Numbered from the stretch's first letter, positions 11,490-26,740 are shown. The stretch is 64,000 bases of DNA from Entoloma clypeatum (GCA_963565915.1 OY751487.1:3782001-3846000), one strand, 5' to 3'. The notes: generated by a model not told the origin, from the letters alone. Program-made: numbers and translations.

Positions 11490-12555
11490 TTAGACAAAGG
11501 ACCATTGAACTAGATTCAAGGAGCATTAGGGTGTGCAGAGAAGGGCATTATTGACGAACACGCACTGGGAACCATGCCTTGCGATTCGGCCGCGATGTGC
11601 TTGAAGGCACCGAGGGACAGGTCGATAGAGTTTTCGTTTTTACAGGTTGGGCACGCGTCTGCAACGACAACGGTGACACTCTATGAATTACAAAAAGTTC
11701 AGCGTTCACGATGCCAGCCAGGAACAAACGAACGGACCTGTTTGGTTGCAGGGTTTGTGATCTTAACCTTCTTGCCACATAGCGAAGACTTGGCACCGAG
11801 GTCACCATATCGGCGATAGTCTTGATAGTTAAGAGGAAAACATGAGCCGCGGTTGCAAAACCTCCTTTGATGAAGGCTCACCCATGGCAGCAACCAAGTC
11901 ATTGTCGCTGTGTACGGTGCCACAGGCACCAGCCACGCCGCCTTGATAGAAGAATGTAGCACTGAGAGGAGAGTCAGAAGCTACATGAGTAATCAACGTT
12001 GTTTCACATACAATCCTCCCGAGAGGACTTGTGCAGCGGTATTGCCGGTGTTCGGGGACGGAGCGGGTGAAGGGACGATAGTGGTCGCGGGCTTGGTGGG
12101 TTTGGGAGTGGTGGAGGGGGCGGGGGCGGGTTTAGTAGGAGCGGGAGTGGGAGTGGGAAGGGAGGTCGAGTCGTCGTTGCAGTCACCATCGTCGTCCTCT
12201 TCAGGAATACACTGGGCTGGACGTGCTGTGTGAAGCTTCTGAGTAACCTGAAAAAGATGTCAAAAGGTCAAGGAGTCGGAGGAGCGATGGTACAGACAAG
12301 CAAGGGATGGCAGCAGAGGTCGAAGAAGGATTTTCCGTGCTGAGTCTGACAGCCAAGGGCAACATAGCGGTCATGATAAACGTCGTAAGGCTGAACAAAA
12401 GAGGTGAGCTGGGAGAGAAAAGGACAGGATCGGAGGGACGCTACCTCTAAACGGTTTGTTGGCCAGTTGGACGGGGGGTTTGCGCGGGGGACGACGAGGG
12501 TGGCGACAGGGGAAAGAGCGGCGAGAGCGAGGGTGATGAGAGCGAGGGACAACAT
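11490..12555 (-). CDS. secreted RlpA-like double-psi beta-barrel protein
   Basis: The start at 12555 gives MLSLALITLALAALSPVATL, a clear secretion signal. The mature protein has three parts: a cysteine-containing N-terminal piece (PYDVYHDRYVALGCQTQHGK, then FFDLCCHP), a long Pro/Thr/Ala linker (PTPTPAPTKPAPAPSTTPKP), and a double-psi beta-barrel domain (FATFFYQGGVAGACGTVHS, then YGDLGAKSSLCGKKVKITNP, then VTVVVADACPTCKNENSIDL). The stop TAA at 11490-11492 is reached through a final intron that restores GMVPIQWSFV. Four conserved cysteines of the barrel are present. Proteins of this fold are wall-associated or expansin/barwin-like; no catalytic role can be inferred. An in-frame upstream ATG (12606) would put a proline-rich leader before the signal and is less likely to be used. 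Confidence 0.83.
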
Positions 12556-12702
12556 GGGGAGACGCGGTGAAAAAGAATGTGGGGGGGGGGGGCTTATGGT
12601 AATCAATGAGTCGTAATAGTAGGCGAGCTTTTATATTGAACAATGGGCAGTGTTTGGCATTACCCGCGTCGGCCAAATAACGTCCTCCTCCTCACGACCC
12701 AC

Positions 12703-14036
12703 ATGGGTAAGTAGGTCTACCACCTCCGTCTGTCCGTGCTGAACACCACCCACCAGCCGAATACACACACAACCCCTTCGCATCAACCCATTCCCTCGAC
12801 ACCAACCCCTTCGACGACCCATCAACCCCCCAACAACACCCAACCGCTGCGGAGGCAGCCAGGTTGGAGGAACTGCGACGTCGAGAGCAGGACTTGGAAC
12901 GCCGCGAGCAAGAACTCAACACAAAAGCTGATAACATCCGCAGAAATGGAAGGAACAACTGGCCCCCATGTCTGCCCCTCTCTGCACTCCTCATCCAAAA
13001 CTCTCACTAACTCCTCACCCAAGTCTTTCCGCTCATTTTCCACTCCATCAAAGACGAGATTCCTGACGCCTCACGCCCCTTGATAACCCGTCTATATCAA
13101 CTCTGGCTCGTCCTCATTGCAACCCTCGTCATAAATATGGTTGCCTGTATCTTCATACTTCTTGCTGGAGCAGAGGATGGCGCCAGAGATCTGGGTGCCA
13201 GTATAGGGTACTCACACACCCATTTCCCTGCAATGCGCCGTTCTCACAAGTTATCCCCAGTTATCTCTTCCTGATTTCCATCCTTTCTTTCCTTCTGTGG
13301 TACCGGTAAGCCCCTATATCCTCTTATCTTGGCCTCAATACTAACCACGACACCAAGTCCTATATACAACGGCTACATGAAGGCGAGTCCATCATCCACG
13401 TACTCACTCCTACTCTGTGCTCAGCCCTGACGTGCTTTAGGAGCAATCTCTATATTATTGTAAGCTACACATGCTCCATATCCGCTCCCGCTGATCTATG
13501 TCTGAAATCAAGATTTGTACTTCTTCTTTGGCGGCTTCCATCTTCTTTTCAGCGTCTACATGTAAGCAACCCCCTCGGAATGCCCTCAAAGCCTTCTTGC
13601 TCATTTTCCGGCGTAGGATCATCGGCGTGCCAAGGTGTGTTCCTGATCCATGTACATCACCCCGAGGTTGATGGCCTCTTGTCTATTGCATCCATTGCAG
13701 TACCGGCTCAGCCGGACTTATTCGCACCATCCAGTTATTTGTAAAGCACTACTGGGCAGCTGCCATCCTCGGCTTGATCGCAACCGTGGGCTGGACAATC
13801 CAAGGCCTAGGCAACGCGTTCTACTACCGCCAGGTCCCAACATCGCCTTACAGTTCTTCAATAAACTCTGCTGACAGACGATGTCTAGATATACGCTCAC
13901 CACCATGCCGCGGGTCATAGTATCGACAAGGTTTCCTGATTCTCATCCTTCTACTACCATCAAACTCACCATCATCGTTCAGGCTAAGACTGAGTTGGCT
14001 TCTTACGGAGCCAAGTCATATTTTACTCGAGGCTAG
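12703..14036 (+). CDS. secretory carrier-associated membrane protein (SCAMP)
   Basis: SCAMPs are four-span membrane proteins of post-Golgi and endosomal recycling membranes. A tiny first exon (ATGG at 12703-12706, donor GTAAGT) splices to MAEYTHNPFASTHSLDTNPF, giving two NPF motifs that bind EH-domain endocytic proteins. A coiled segment follows (AARLEELRRREQDLERREQE), then NWPP at the start of the membrane domain. The four hydrophobic spans are around LWLVLIATLVINMVACIFIL, LISILSFLLWYRPIYNG, YFFFGGFHLLFSVYMIIGVP and AAILGLIATVGWTIQGLGN. The tail reads AKTELASYGAKSYFTRG, with TAG at 14034-14036. Several very small exons (YNGYMK, EQSLYYYIY) make this gene look fragmented in a simple frame scan. 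It starts about 150 bp from the divergent secreted protein gene. Confidence 0.86.
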
Positions 14037-15976
14037 AAGTGATTCTGTTGTTGTAACCATGCTTTTTGTTAACATAGTATAGCGCTAGTGTTGTAGCTGA
14101 AGGCCTAAAGCAACTCTTCCTTTCCCCTAATGAATTTGTCTCACAGGCTCCAGCCAGCCCAGGCATTTTCACCCCATCATCGAGAGTAAGGGCACAAGAG
14201 TCAGTGTAAATCTTAAAAACTCAAGGCCTCCGCACGAGGTTCTCAGTGTTCCCCGCAGTATCCTCCTAATACAACAACATCGACCCACCACCTGTGTGAT
14301 TAAGGTAAGCCACGGAGACTGTTAACATCCGTCTTCATCGATCCGGTTTCCCCCCACACCGAAGACTTGTAACCCACCACGATCGAGGCTCGCCCACGGC
14401 TTGTGAAGATTTTCAGCATTGATATTGTCAGTCCGCAAGGGTCGAGCGGCAAGTAACGGTATCAACTTATGATGTAGTTATCTATGACCTCCTCAGTATA
14501 TAACGCCGCCAATGGCGTCTTTCAAGACCCCCAGCATATCCTGGCCCGCGGTTCGGACAAAATGGCCCGCTGCCCAAATTCTACCTTGTTCAAACACAAG
14601 CTCGCGAGGATGTACAGGATCGATTGGCAGCTTTTACATGTTACATTCGCCACAAGGAAGACTTCTCTGCTATTGTGCATTCTACGAATGGTCACGCCCC
14701 ATTACAGGAACGCTACTTTAACGCTGGAAGTCTGGCACCGGTGGAAATGCTTGCCATGCTGCTGTCAAGTCCAAAGAGCACCAGTCAAGTCTTTGAACAT
14801 TTATTTCCCTTTGTCAACACATGTCCTTCGCCGCATAGATTTTAATTTTATTCAGTACATGGCATTTGAAAGACGAGACTGTTCGCTAACAGGATGACCT
14901 AGATTAGCTCTAGCTTTATTACCATGCAGGTGAATAGCTGCGAGGCTGACTCGCGGTAGGTGTGCGAAATAACCGCTCCTTCGCATTCTTTCTTTCCCGC
15001 AAAGGATTTACCCTGTTTTTGAAATAACTCAAGGAACCACGCATAGGACTCGCTTCCTGTCTGAGTACCTCGGGTGCCATGCAGCTTGATAGCCAGGGCA
15101 ATGTGTCGATCCCAAGGTTTTTGGACCCCTGCTCATTTGTCACTCCAAGATTGTACAGATCCTAGCTGTCCTTGGACGAGCAGATCAAATCAGCGACATT
15201 GATGAAATGCTTTGTCTTTACTTTCGCAAAGTATGTGTTTTCTTCCACCATCTCTGTTTCTGAACTCAGGAGGGCCAGACCGAATTCAATTAATTAATGG
15301 AGGCCCAGTTCACAACTCCTTGCGTCAAGAATATCGATCCCGAAACGACGCACGTTCTTCCTTTCCATGTTGCGGGCAAGAGCAGGGGCTCCGGTTGAAC
15401 GTTATTAACAAACACCAGGAGGCGCAAAAGGCTGTAGGAAAACTTCACGATTCAGATCACCACAGTAAGAAGCCAAAGAAGGGCTGGAACAACCAAGGTA
15501 ATTTCAAGGAGTCAGCAAATCAAACACCCGGAGGACGATAGCGATAAGCCGTTCGGCACCATCACGAGCTGTGAGGGAACATCCAAAGTGGCTTCTATAC
15601 TCCTGAGGAAGTTCTTGTTTGACACAACCAGATCCGAGTCCAGCAAGCATCCTGCTGGGGATATACTACTGATAAACCCCCTGATGCACCCATAGTGGCG
15701 CTTGTAACCCAATCCTTTTGATATCCCCGTCCGACCATCGCGCGACGAGGACCAACGAGGACCTCGAATGCCCTCGGTTGTCATGTATCCCTCGTGGAGC
15801 TCCTCGATACCATAATTACATTTTATGAGAAAATTCTTGCTACGAATACGGCGCCTTATTGTGTGCATAAACCGGGAGTTCAAGACATGCAGGGCGCGAG
15901 ATGCGAGGGTTGCGCCTTCTGGAAAGAGCAGAAATAGGGTTCACTGTCAGTTGATTCTTCCTGCGACTGCGACACC
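14037..15976. other. poorly resolved region with coding-like plus-strand segments
   Basis: No complete gene could be built here. Three plus-strand pieces look coding. Frame 2 at 14507-14845 includes LPKFYLVQTQAREDVQDRLA and FSAIVHSTNGHAPLQERYFN. A piece near 15145-15230 reads KIVQILAVLGRADQISDIDE before a GTATGT donor. A piece at 15296-15397 reads CVKNIDPETTHVLPFHVAGK. They could be exons of one unrecognised gene, or remains of one. The minus-strand frame at 15512-15883 has no family character. No inverted or long direct repeats were noticed. The stretch 14037-14480 appears non-coding. Confidence 0.35.
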
Positions 15977-16729
15977 ATGGACGAATCCATTGAAATGTCG
16001 TATCTTTCCAAGACTGTTCAAGAAGATGACGCCCCATCTCCGCAATCCCCTGGTAATGCCACTGTGACGTGGACTTATGGTGCAGCTTTTCTGTAAGTTT
16101 CCGCAGAGACCAATCGAGCAAATTGTGAAACTCATCAGCAAACCAAGGCTCCTCTGCTCAGCATTCTGTTTGACAATATATCCTCGCTTTCTACTTTTCA
16201 TGTCAGAGTCGGCAAGCTCATCGGAGCGTCGAGTTGCTCTGACACCCCTGGAATCGTTCTTGGCTTTTCACTCTGGCATATGGCTAGCAGCGATAGCCTT
16301 TGCTCTGCTTTTGAATGCAATACGCTCTCCTTATCTTTCCATTTGTTCAATCCTCAAACATTCTATAGCTTCCAGATTCTGAGAACGCAGCAGGCTCAGT
16401 TGGTCATCCTCTTCTTGGATCACTCACGGTCGCTGCTAGCATGACTGCATTTATTTCCTATAACACGAAATATGTCGGTCCCTTGGCTTTCGTCGTTTTC
16501 CTTGGCTCAGCAGCTATCGGGTTATGGGGCTTCTGGGTGGTAAGCGCTAAGCACTAGACCAAGTTACCAGTGCAGGTATTAACGACACCGTCAGATCATA
16601 TTCGGAACATCGTATGCAATTTCAAAGACGACTGGCGCAGATAAACGTACCTCAAGCTTTCTCTTCGGTAACAAAAGCGCGGCGTCCGCACAGAAGAAGC
16701 GGTGGAGGAGAGAACAGAAGAAATCATGA
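15977..16729 (+). CDS. small conserved multi-pass membrane protein
   Basis: The start at 15977 gives [20 protein letters not shown] and an acidic, proline-containing N-terminus that reaches an intron near 16088. Later exons supply hydrophobic segments ([20 protein letters not shown], then [20 protein letters not shown] and [20 protein letters not shown]), followed by [20 protein letters not shown] and a strongly basic tail ending [11 protein letters not shown], with TGA at 16727-16729. The basic C-terminus suggests a cytosolic tail. The order of the last two exons is clear. The region 16140-16420 can be spliced in more than one way. I do not recognise a function; three membrane spans and a KKxx-like basic end would fit an ER or Golgi protein, which is inference. 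Confidence 0.6.
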
Positions 16730-16795
16730 GTGTGTACAGATTACAGTAATGCGATATTTTCATGCCCAAGTAATCCAAGGATGAATACGATACAA

Positions 16796-18995
<2,200 letters not shown>

Positions 18996-19059
18996 GACTG
19001 AGTGACCAGTTGTGAGTCGTGCGAAGTTGTGTGTTAGATGCCCTTACGCTCTTACTGCG

Positions 19060-21279
19060 ATGCCCCTCAGTGAATCCGAAGAGGAAAACCTTGAGGAGCT
19101 TGAAATTGAGGGAGACGACGATGCCGAGCCTGATGCTGATGACGACCTAGCGCCTGACGACGTGACAGAGGGGAGGGGTGAAGTATGTGCTTGTCATGAT
19201 ATCCTGCTGTAACTAATCGTTCTCCAGGATTCACTGTCCGAGGACTCTGCTGATAGCTCAGACGAGGACTCTGATTCTGATGAATTGGAGGCGTCTGGAG
19301 GGGCGATCATGGACGTAGATCCTTCAGTTCCCCTAATTGTCGACACAACTTCCAGCATGCAGAGCACTTCCCCGCTGGCACTACGGCCTGAGGTTGAGTT
19401 GATTGTTGCAGACCCAAGAAGATGTCAATCAAGTCAATCCAATGTACCCCCTCTGCCGACCCGCGTTCACTCATTCACTCCTGCCCAGCTCCGTAAAAAG
19501 ACTCTGAAAGGACCGATAGGTGATCTTGTCCCACCTGGTTCATATACCGTCGAAGCCATCTCTGCACTTCCACATCCTGTGCCTACCCATGCTCTCGCTT
19601 CTTCCGTTTGCATGACCCATCTCTTGACAGGTTCTGATGATGGCTACATCAGAGACTACGATGTCTTCGCCTCCGTGAATAGCAAGAATTTCTTGACAGC
19701 CCCCCAGAGGCATCATTCTGGCGTTGTCGAAGGGATAATGAAGTCTGGACAAGTCCGCTTCTGGTGGGCAAACACCGGCCCTTCAGGCATCTCCCAACCC
19801 GACACTATTTCGAATGTGGCGGAAGAACCACCCCCTCTGGTTTCGGTATATAGCCTTGCCATGCACTCAGATGCACTATGGACTCTTGCAGGTACTGAAG
19901 TGGGTCGATCAAACCTCCCAGATTGCTTGAACCTCATGGCGGTTTAAAAACAGGCGGGTCATGTGAATCTGTTCACAGTGCGTCATGGACCTGGTCGATT
20001 ATGCCATACCATGAATGGCCATCGAGGGCCCGTGTCCGCGCTTGCCCTAGATCACGAAGAAAAGGGATTTTTTAGTGCGAGCTGGGATGGAGAGGCGATC
20101 GTAGGTAGCATGCGTGCACATAAACGGTTCTCTCCACCTTACAGCATATTCTCTAGCAATGGGATCTTAACACGGGTCAACGTATCAGAAATTTTACTGC
20201 CCATGGTGCTCAGTTCGCAGCACTGGCTGTCCGGCCCATAACTTCGACGTACGCTGAGATTCCCTCCTCCATTGGCCTACAAGGGTACGGTACTACGAGT
20301 AAATCCGATAGACAGTCGACAAGTACAGCTGCGACCAGTAGCGTTGGCGCAACCTCCACTCATCCAACTCTCGATTCTGACGCAAAATCTGACGCATCAT
20401 TCGACCCTCTGTTTGACGACGAACCAGAAATGCCAGACGGCTCCGTCGGTCCCCCAAATGCTAACAACCCTCCACCGCAGCTTTCGCGGCCTACAGTCGG
20501 TCATATCCCACCCCCAAAAAATGCACCCCCACTCCTCGACAATACTAAGTATGCAATGTTCTCGCCGGACTTATTGATGACTGCATCAATAGATGGCCAG
20601 GTCATATTATGGGACCGCAGAGTGAATACCCCAGGTACTGGTGTCGGAAGGCTTTGGATGAGCGAAAAGACTCCACCCTGGTGTCTCTCGGTACGTCAGT
20701 TTCTTGTTACAAGATTGAATTATTCTGATTCCATTTCCTTCTCAGGCATGTTGGTCTGCTGATGGTGGTCAGATATATGCTGGACGACGTAATGGGTCCG
20801 TTGACGTTTGGGATGTGCGTCAACTTGGACGGTCTGGCCCAAATAACAACCCTAGGCTATTCAAAACTTTACGAAATCCATTGAGCTCAGGTGTCGTCTC
20901 ATGTGTCGTAGCATTTCCTGACTGTCGACATATTGCATGGTAAGGCATTTGCATACTAACATAGCGAGCTTGGCTTACCCATCACTCTAGTGCATCTATC
21001 GACAATTTACGATTGTGGAACGTTGCTGAGGCAGCGGAGCTTGATTTCATCAGCAAAGCAAAAAGTGGTGCCCCATTCAAGATTATTCCTGGCCATCATG
21101 GGGGCTACATCTCGCAGATGTGTGAGTCAGAACTTGAAACATATCTAGTTAACATGGTAACGGATTTCATAGTGGTGGATCCCGGGGGGCGGTTCCTGGT
21201 GAGTGCAAGCAGTAATAGGGGATGGCACGGAGATTCGACGAAAACTGTCTTTATTCATGATATCAAACGCACTCAGTGA
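19060..21279 (+). CDS. SPT8: SAGA complex subunit SPT8 (WD repeat)
   Basis: SPT8 is the WD40 subunit of SAGA that contacts TBP at promoters. ATG 19060 (MPLSESEEENLEELEIEGDD) opens the usual acidic N-terminus; an in-frame ATG at 19012 would add 16 residues and is less typical. The signature HPVPTHALASSVCMTHLLTG, then SDDGYIRDYDVFASVNSKNF and QRHHSGVVEGIMKSGQVRFW, is close to yeast Spt8. Later blades read CHTMNGHRGPVSALALDHEE, LLMTASIDGQVILWDRRVN, WSADGGQIYAGRRNGSVDVW and ASIDNLRLWNVAEAAE. The end is SASSNRGWHGDSTKTVFIHD with TGA at 21277-21279. A Pro/Asp-rich insert separates the middle blades. The next gene, SPT6, converges from the other strand with 81 bp between stops. Confidence 0.92.
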
Positions 21280-21360
21280 GAAGAGACAGCTCCTACTTAT
21301 TTCATTGTTATTAATATAAAATATGATAAATGTACACCGATAATCTGCAAGTATATTTAT

Positions 21361-24300
21361 CTAAGGCCAACCCGAATTTTGCCCCCACGCAGTACTACTA
21401 TTAGCTTGCAGCAGCGCCGCGCGTGCTGGATTCATACCTGGAGGTACAGCAGGAGGTGGAGGCATAACATTTTGTGGGTGATGCGAAGGTGTTTGATACC
21501 CGTAAGGGGTCCGAGGTGCCACGCCATAAACATTACCAGGTGGTGGGGCACCATAGGCGCTGGCGGGGGTGGTACCAAACGGTGTTGGAGTGGTACCGCT
21601 ATATGGATTGGGTGTCCTTCCAACCTGCCGGACCGACATTCTACCTGGAGTGGCACCGCCAGGTCGGGCAGGTGTACGTCCTCCTGCACCGAAAGGAGTC
21701 TTTCCTCCAGCTGCATTCGCGATGTTTTGAGATTCATGAAGGTGCCTGAGACATCACGCAGCGAGTGGGTACAGCGTGGACGTAGGGACGAGGACAATCT
21801 CTTACCTGACTTTGAAGGCATCACAGAGTTCGGGAACTCCCACAGCTGCAGCATCAAACAGGTAATAAGCCTCTGGGGCAACCCTTACAGGCTGATTTCA
21901 CCAAATCAAAAATTCTGACAAAGCGATGGAAAGACATACATACCCAGGTTTGCACGGCGGAGTTCTTGTTCGCCAAGAAGCACAAACTAAAATGGCCTGG
22001 CCTTTTACGGTTGAGGGTAAACCCATACATGCTCTTAGCGGGATTGGCAGCAAGAAAGTTTTTGAGGAATAGATCTGAAAAAGAATCGTCAAGGACTCGA
22101 AAGCGATGTAGAAGAGATATAGCTTACGTAGTTCGTCCTCGGAACCATGCTTGAATTTTTCATGTGCCATCAGCTCCTCACACCTACGAGCCATTGCTTG
22201 CACATGGTTAACAATAAGCTCGTCCAAATCCGCGTAAGTATGGGTATTATCAACGATGAGTTGACTTCCAACATTCTGACTGGTGGGATCCGCATTTGGA
22301 TCGGTTACATCTGATGATACTAAGCTTCGTATCCGACATCATCAGGGGAGTGTCGTATGAACTTACCGATGTGCTGATACAGGCCATCATCGACTTTCCA
22401 TGTCACAGCGAGATGATCGACTCCCTTGGAAGATGGCCTGATGACAACATCCCCGCGTTGTTGCTTTTCCAGGTGAGCCTCTGCTTGCAAAGCAGAAAAA
22501 GGGTGGAAATTTGGATGTTTGATGACTCGTCGAGTGGGATTTACTTCCGCCCTCTTCTTTCGTGCGAGTAATTCTTGATCCTTCTCACAGCGGACATGGT
22601 CCCAACAATCATCTTGTCGAACGCGTCGAAAAGCACCATCACCACCAGAGACATCGGCATGGCGGGAAGACAGCTCCACGAGGAATGAGTCATGCTCGAG
22701 ATCAAATTTAAGGTCAATGACGACTCCAGCAAATGTCTGGCCCCTAGTGACAACATCGCCAGCATTTTGCGGCATTTGATCAGCCAGGTATTCAGAATTG
22801 ATGACACCTTCTATGCCAGAATCAAGGCGGACAGACGCGAAGTGGTTCTTCGTACGCACGACTTGCACGGACACGATAAGCCCAATGCGCAGGGTATGAG
22901 GTGTTTCGCCGCTCAGCATCGTCACAACATTCCATGGAGTCGGAGTCGTAAAAGGATCACGGAGCTCGGCAAACGGCTTGATCAATTCGTCGCGAATGAG
23001 GTTGAGAGTATGTCGCTTTTGATCATTGTTGGTTTCATACAAACTGATCGCGAATTCGTCAAGATTTAACTCTGAAAGCTTTTTCTCGCTGTCTTTGTCC
23101 TGTATGATGAGGGAAACAACATGGGATGGATGTTCGTCATGAATATCTTCTTCATCTAGCTCAAGAGCATCGGTGGCCATCTTACGAGCGAGCTCGTAAT
23201 CTTCTGGGTGTATTCGGGTGTTGTCTAGAGGATCAAGAGCCATGTCTTCATCATCATGACGGTTTTTGGACTGTTTGCTATCGGAATCTTGTGAAATGCG
23301 CAGGAAGCCAGCCGCATTGAGGAAAATTTTCGTTGTCAACAGACCACCTTTGATGAATTGGTCGCGATTCACGAGATTTCCGCCCTTTACAGTCAGGTGA
23401 GAATAGGAAAAAAGGCTTAGATTCTTATGAGCTGACCAATGCACTAATCTTTTTGACCAAAACCTGAGCCTTCCTTGGACCAAGCCCACAGACAAATGGA
23501 AGGAGATGTTGATAGTACGGATCGGCTACAGCGCGATTGATATCCACTCCGACTTTGTTTGTCACATCGACCAGGGTTCTTTCAAACGCTGACAGGAGTT
23601 TTTCTCTCGGAACCTGGGAGTAGAGATCAAGAAATTGGAAGATGATAGGAAACAAGATCAAGTACTACATACCAAATGATAATCGTCATCTTCAAATGCA
23701 ATGGCTGTGATATCAGCGCCTAATGCAGCATACTCGTTCAGAGGGCTTTGTATATACCGTGCCAGACCAACACAGTATTTAGCAGTCAGTGACAGTGCAC
23801 TGAACTCATCTGCCGCGCGTCTACTGTGCTGGTAAATCCGAGCCACGTCGTCGTGTACATAAGTGACTGGGATGTCGAAAGACTCGCGGTTGGTCTGCGT
23901 GTTGGTGTTCGCCCCCAATAACTGGTCACCCTCCTGTTGAGGTTGAGGATTGATTATGTTCTTCACCAGTTGCGATAGTTTGAGAGTCGCCACACTAAAA
24001 CCGCCGATTACGATTACGCTCGGTCTCCTCCGTCGCAATATGTCGATGAGTTCGTCCATCATTTCGGGGTCAAACAGATTGTCAAGCTTCGTATACTCAC
24101 GCATACGGCCTTGTTCATCAACAAAAACGATGGTGATTGCGTCCTTGTGAGGATCACCTTTGCCCCATGAAACTGCAAGGACCGACGCCGTGTCACCAAC
24201 CGCCATGTCACCAGTGCGGTAGGGTGCAACATCGATCCGCTGCTCTAATGATTATATACACTTTAAAGGCATAAATTATCCCTTACCTTGCGGAGATGCG

Positions 24301-26740
24301 TGCCACATTGACCTGCCATATAATCTTCAACCTCTTCCCTGATATATTCTCGCGTCCATTTTATCCCAGCGGGGATGAGATGCTGTTCGAGGATGTCTTG
24401 AACCACAAAAGCACGTTGCTCGTTCCAGGCTCTAGCGGCGTCTCCGAAACTGTCAGATGCAAATGCATCATTAAGTCGTCGCTCAAAAGCAGACTTGACG
24501 TCAGACGGAAGATGGATCAAAACAGTAACCAGATGTTCGGCTTCAGCAAGAAGGATATTGAGGAACTGAGGCGAGTTCAGCATGTCTTGAATGCTTTTGT
24601 TGTGAAGATATTTAAAGTTCTGCGTAACAAGTCAGGTCTGAATGTAGGATCAGAGCAATGAGGTGGGTACATAGTAAAGATGGTGTTCATCCAGCTTTGT
24701 CAAACCGCGCTCAGTAGGCTCGACGGATATGTGTGCATCCTCTTGAAAGACCTTCCGCATCTGGTTTCTGAGGAGTGGGTCCTTCCCTAGTTCCGTTGAC
24801 AAAATCATTCGGGCACGCCGAAGAAGCTCTTCCGGTGTCAGGGATTTGGAACGATCGGGATCAACAAATTGTTCAGCATAAACGCTGGGATTCAACTCTT
24901 GGTCATTAACGAAATGAACTGGTTGAGACGCCATAAAATTGAGGGAAATTTGATAAGGTTGAAGGCCAAAACCCTGCGGTTTATTCGGTCAGACAGAAGA
25001 TGATTCCTTGAAGATCAACAAACCTCAGCCAATTTGGAGACGATACTTTTTTTTGTAAGCTCGTAGGCAGAAACACGGCTAGGCATTTTCCTTCTCTTAA
25101 TGACTTCCTGTTCTTCGTCGTCGTGGAAGACGAATGCAGTGTCTATTTGTTTCTGATCCTTGTACTTCATCGATAACCACTCCGTAGCATCTGCAATCAC
25201 CTCCACACTGTCAAGTTGTGGGAGAATCTCCTCCTCGAAATACGGGTCGTTGGTTTTTAGCCGCCTGAATGAGGTAGTAACTGCCCTGCGACGTTCAAGG
25301 AGGGATCTATATTTTTGGCCAAGAGCATATATACGCCACAATTCATTGAGGTTGAGGAGTTCCGAGCGCGCACGGACATCGTCGAGGTCAAAATGGCGGA
25401 TGTAATCGCGTTTATGAGTCCAGATGTACGGAACTTCGTATCCTTCGACGAAGAGTTCACGAAGAGTGAACGTAACAGCCATGACCAGAGACCCCTTGAG
25501 ATGCTGATACTGCCCTTCAGGACTGAAGAAGTCGCGATTTTTGCGTGCCGATAATCGCTGTGTAACCCATATAGCAGCTCCAGGGAGATCCTGCTCCGTG
25601 AGCTGGGTATGTAGGGACAGACTGGATGAAGGAGAAAGCGAAGAGGTCGCCAGCTGCATTCGTTCTGGGATATCTTGAGCTCTAATGAGATCGTCATCTT
25701 CTGTAAGCATCCTATTGCGAATTTCAGATGGCTCAAAGACCTGGAGATTGTTCAACGAGACGGTCGTAATCAAGGTAATGAAGAACGAGAAGGGTGCAAC
25801 ATACATCTTGATATTTCATGTCTGGTTTGAGGTTCTCTTCGTCATACTGCACTTCATCTTCGGCCTCCAAAGCCCAGTCATATTCGTGGCCATCGCCGAA
25901 GACATCGTGTATTTCATCCCACGCGCTTGAAGAGATGAGGTGGGTTTCTTGAGAGGAAGATAGGGAAGACTTACTTTGCATCGATGCCTGCCAGTTCTGG
26001 CCGAGCTCCCCTGGCTTTCTTCCGTCGTTCTTGTTCCTGTTTTTTCTCCCTTCTCCGATCTTCGCGCGCCTGTTCATCCATGATTCCACCCCCTTCATCC
26101 TCATCATCGTCTTCAATGAAATCATCCATGTCCATATCATCATCGTTCTCTTCTTCTGCGCGGCGCTCGTCATCCCAAATTCGTTGAATGTCTGGAATTC
26201 GTGGAAGTCCATCGTCATCGTCAAGGTCGTCGTCAGATGATTCTACAAAACTTTTACGTCTCGAAGATGACGCCACAGGGGATGCTGAACGGCCGCGGCG
26301 AAGCCTAGTCAAGCGGTTCTCCTTGAATGCGGCTCCTGTATTTTCCTCAAGCAATTCCAAGTCTTCTTCTTCAAGACCTGCATCCTCATCCTCACCTATG
26401 TGATTGGATGAACGAACGTTGCCTGACTGTGCAGTCAAGAAAACTTACGCCTGCGATGATGTTTCTTTCTCCTCTTCCGGCGTTTTTGACGTTCATGTTC
26501 GTCCTCTCCTTCTTCTTCCTCTTCTTCGTCCTCGTCGACTATGAAGCCTTCATGTACCCGTCTGGCTTCTTCTTCATCGTCCTCCCCTTCTTCTGAGCTG
26601 TCGTCGGTTGCGTTCGGAATGATTACATCTCCATCGCCTTCTTGTTCTCCCTCTACCTCACCTTCGGGGTCGAGTTCCTGCATTGGATGATCGCCATCGA
26701 CGAGCGGCAGTGTGAACTCGTGGGGGGGCGGAGAGGACAT
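21361..26740 (-). CDS. SPT6: transcription elongation factor SPT6
   Basis: SPT6 is a histone chaperone that travels with RNA polymerase II. ATG at 26740 (MSSPPPHEFTLPLVDGDHP) opens a very acidic N-terminus (repeated D/E blocks to about 25990), then IWDDERRAEEENDDDMDMDD. The core includes the helix-turn-helix and YqgF-like part (ASVLAVSWGKGDPHKDAITI, RRRPSVIVIGGFSVATLKL), the helix-hairpin-helix (LLPFVCGLGPRKAQVLVKKI), the S1 fold (RIGLIVSVQVVRTKNHFASV) and tandem SH2 domains (HPNFHPFSALQAEAHLEKQQ, with the phosphate-binding arginine in GDVVIRPSSKG). The tail beyond about 21750 is rich in TP and G (GRTPARPGGATPGRM and TPNPYSGTTPTPFG) and ends TAWGQNSGWP, stop at 21361-21363. It is the largest gene in the window, and about eleven introns are needed. 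Confidence 0.95.

Noticed and set aside
19012..19059. An upstream in-frame ATG for SPT8
   Set aside because: The residues before MPLSESEEE (SRAKLCVRCPYALTA) do not resemble the acidic Spt8 start and fall in the 64-bp promoter shared with SRP54.
21379..21918. Plus-strand open frames of up to 179 codons in the SPT6 tail
   Set aside because: They are antisense shadows of the GC-rich, repetitive SPT6 C-terminal coding sequence.
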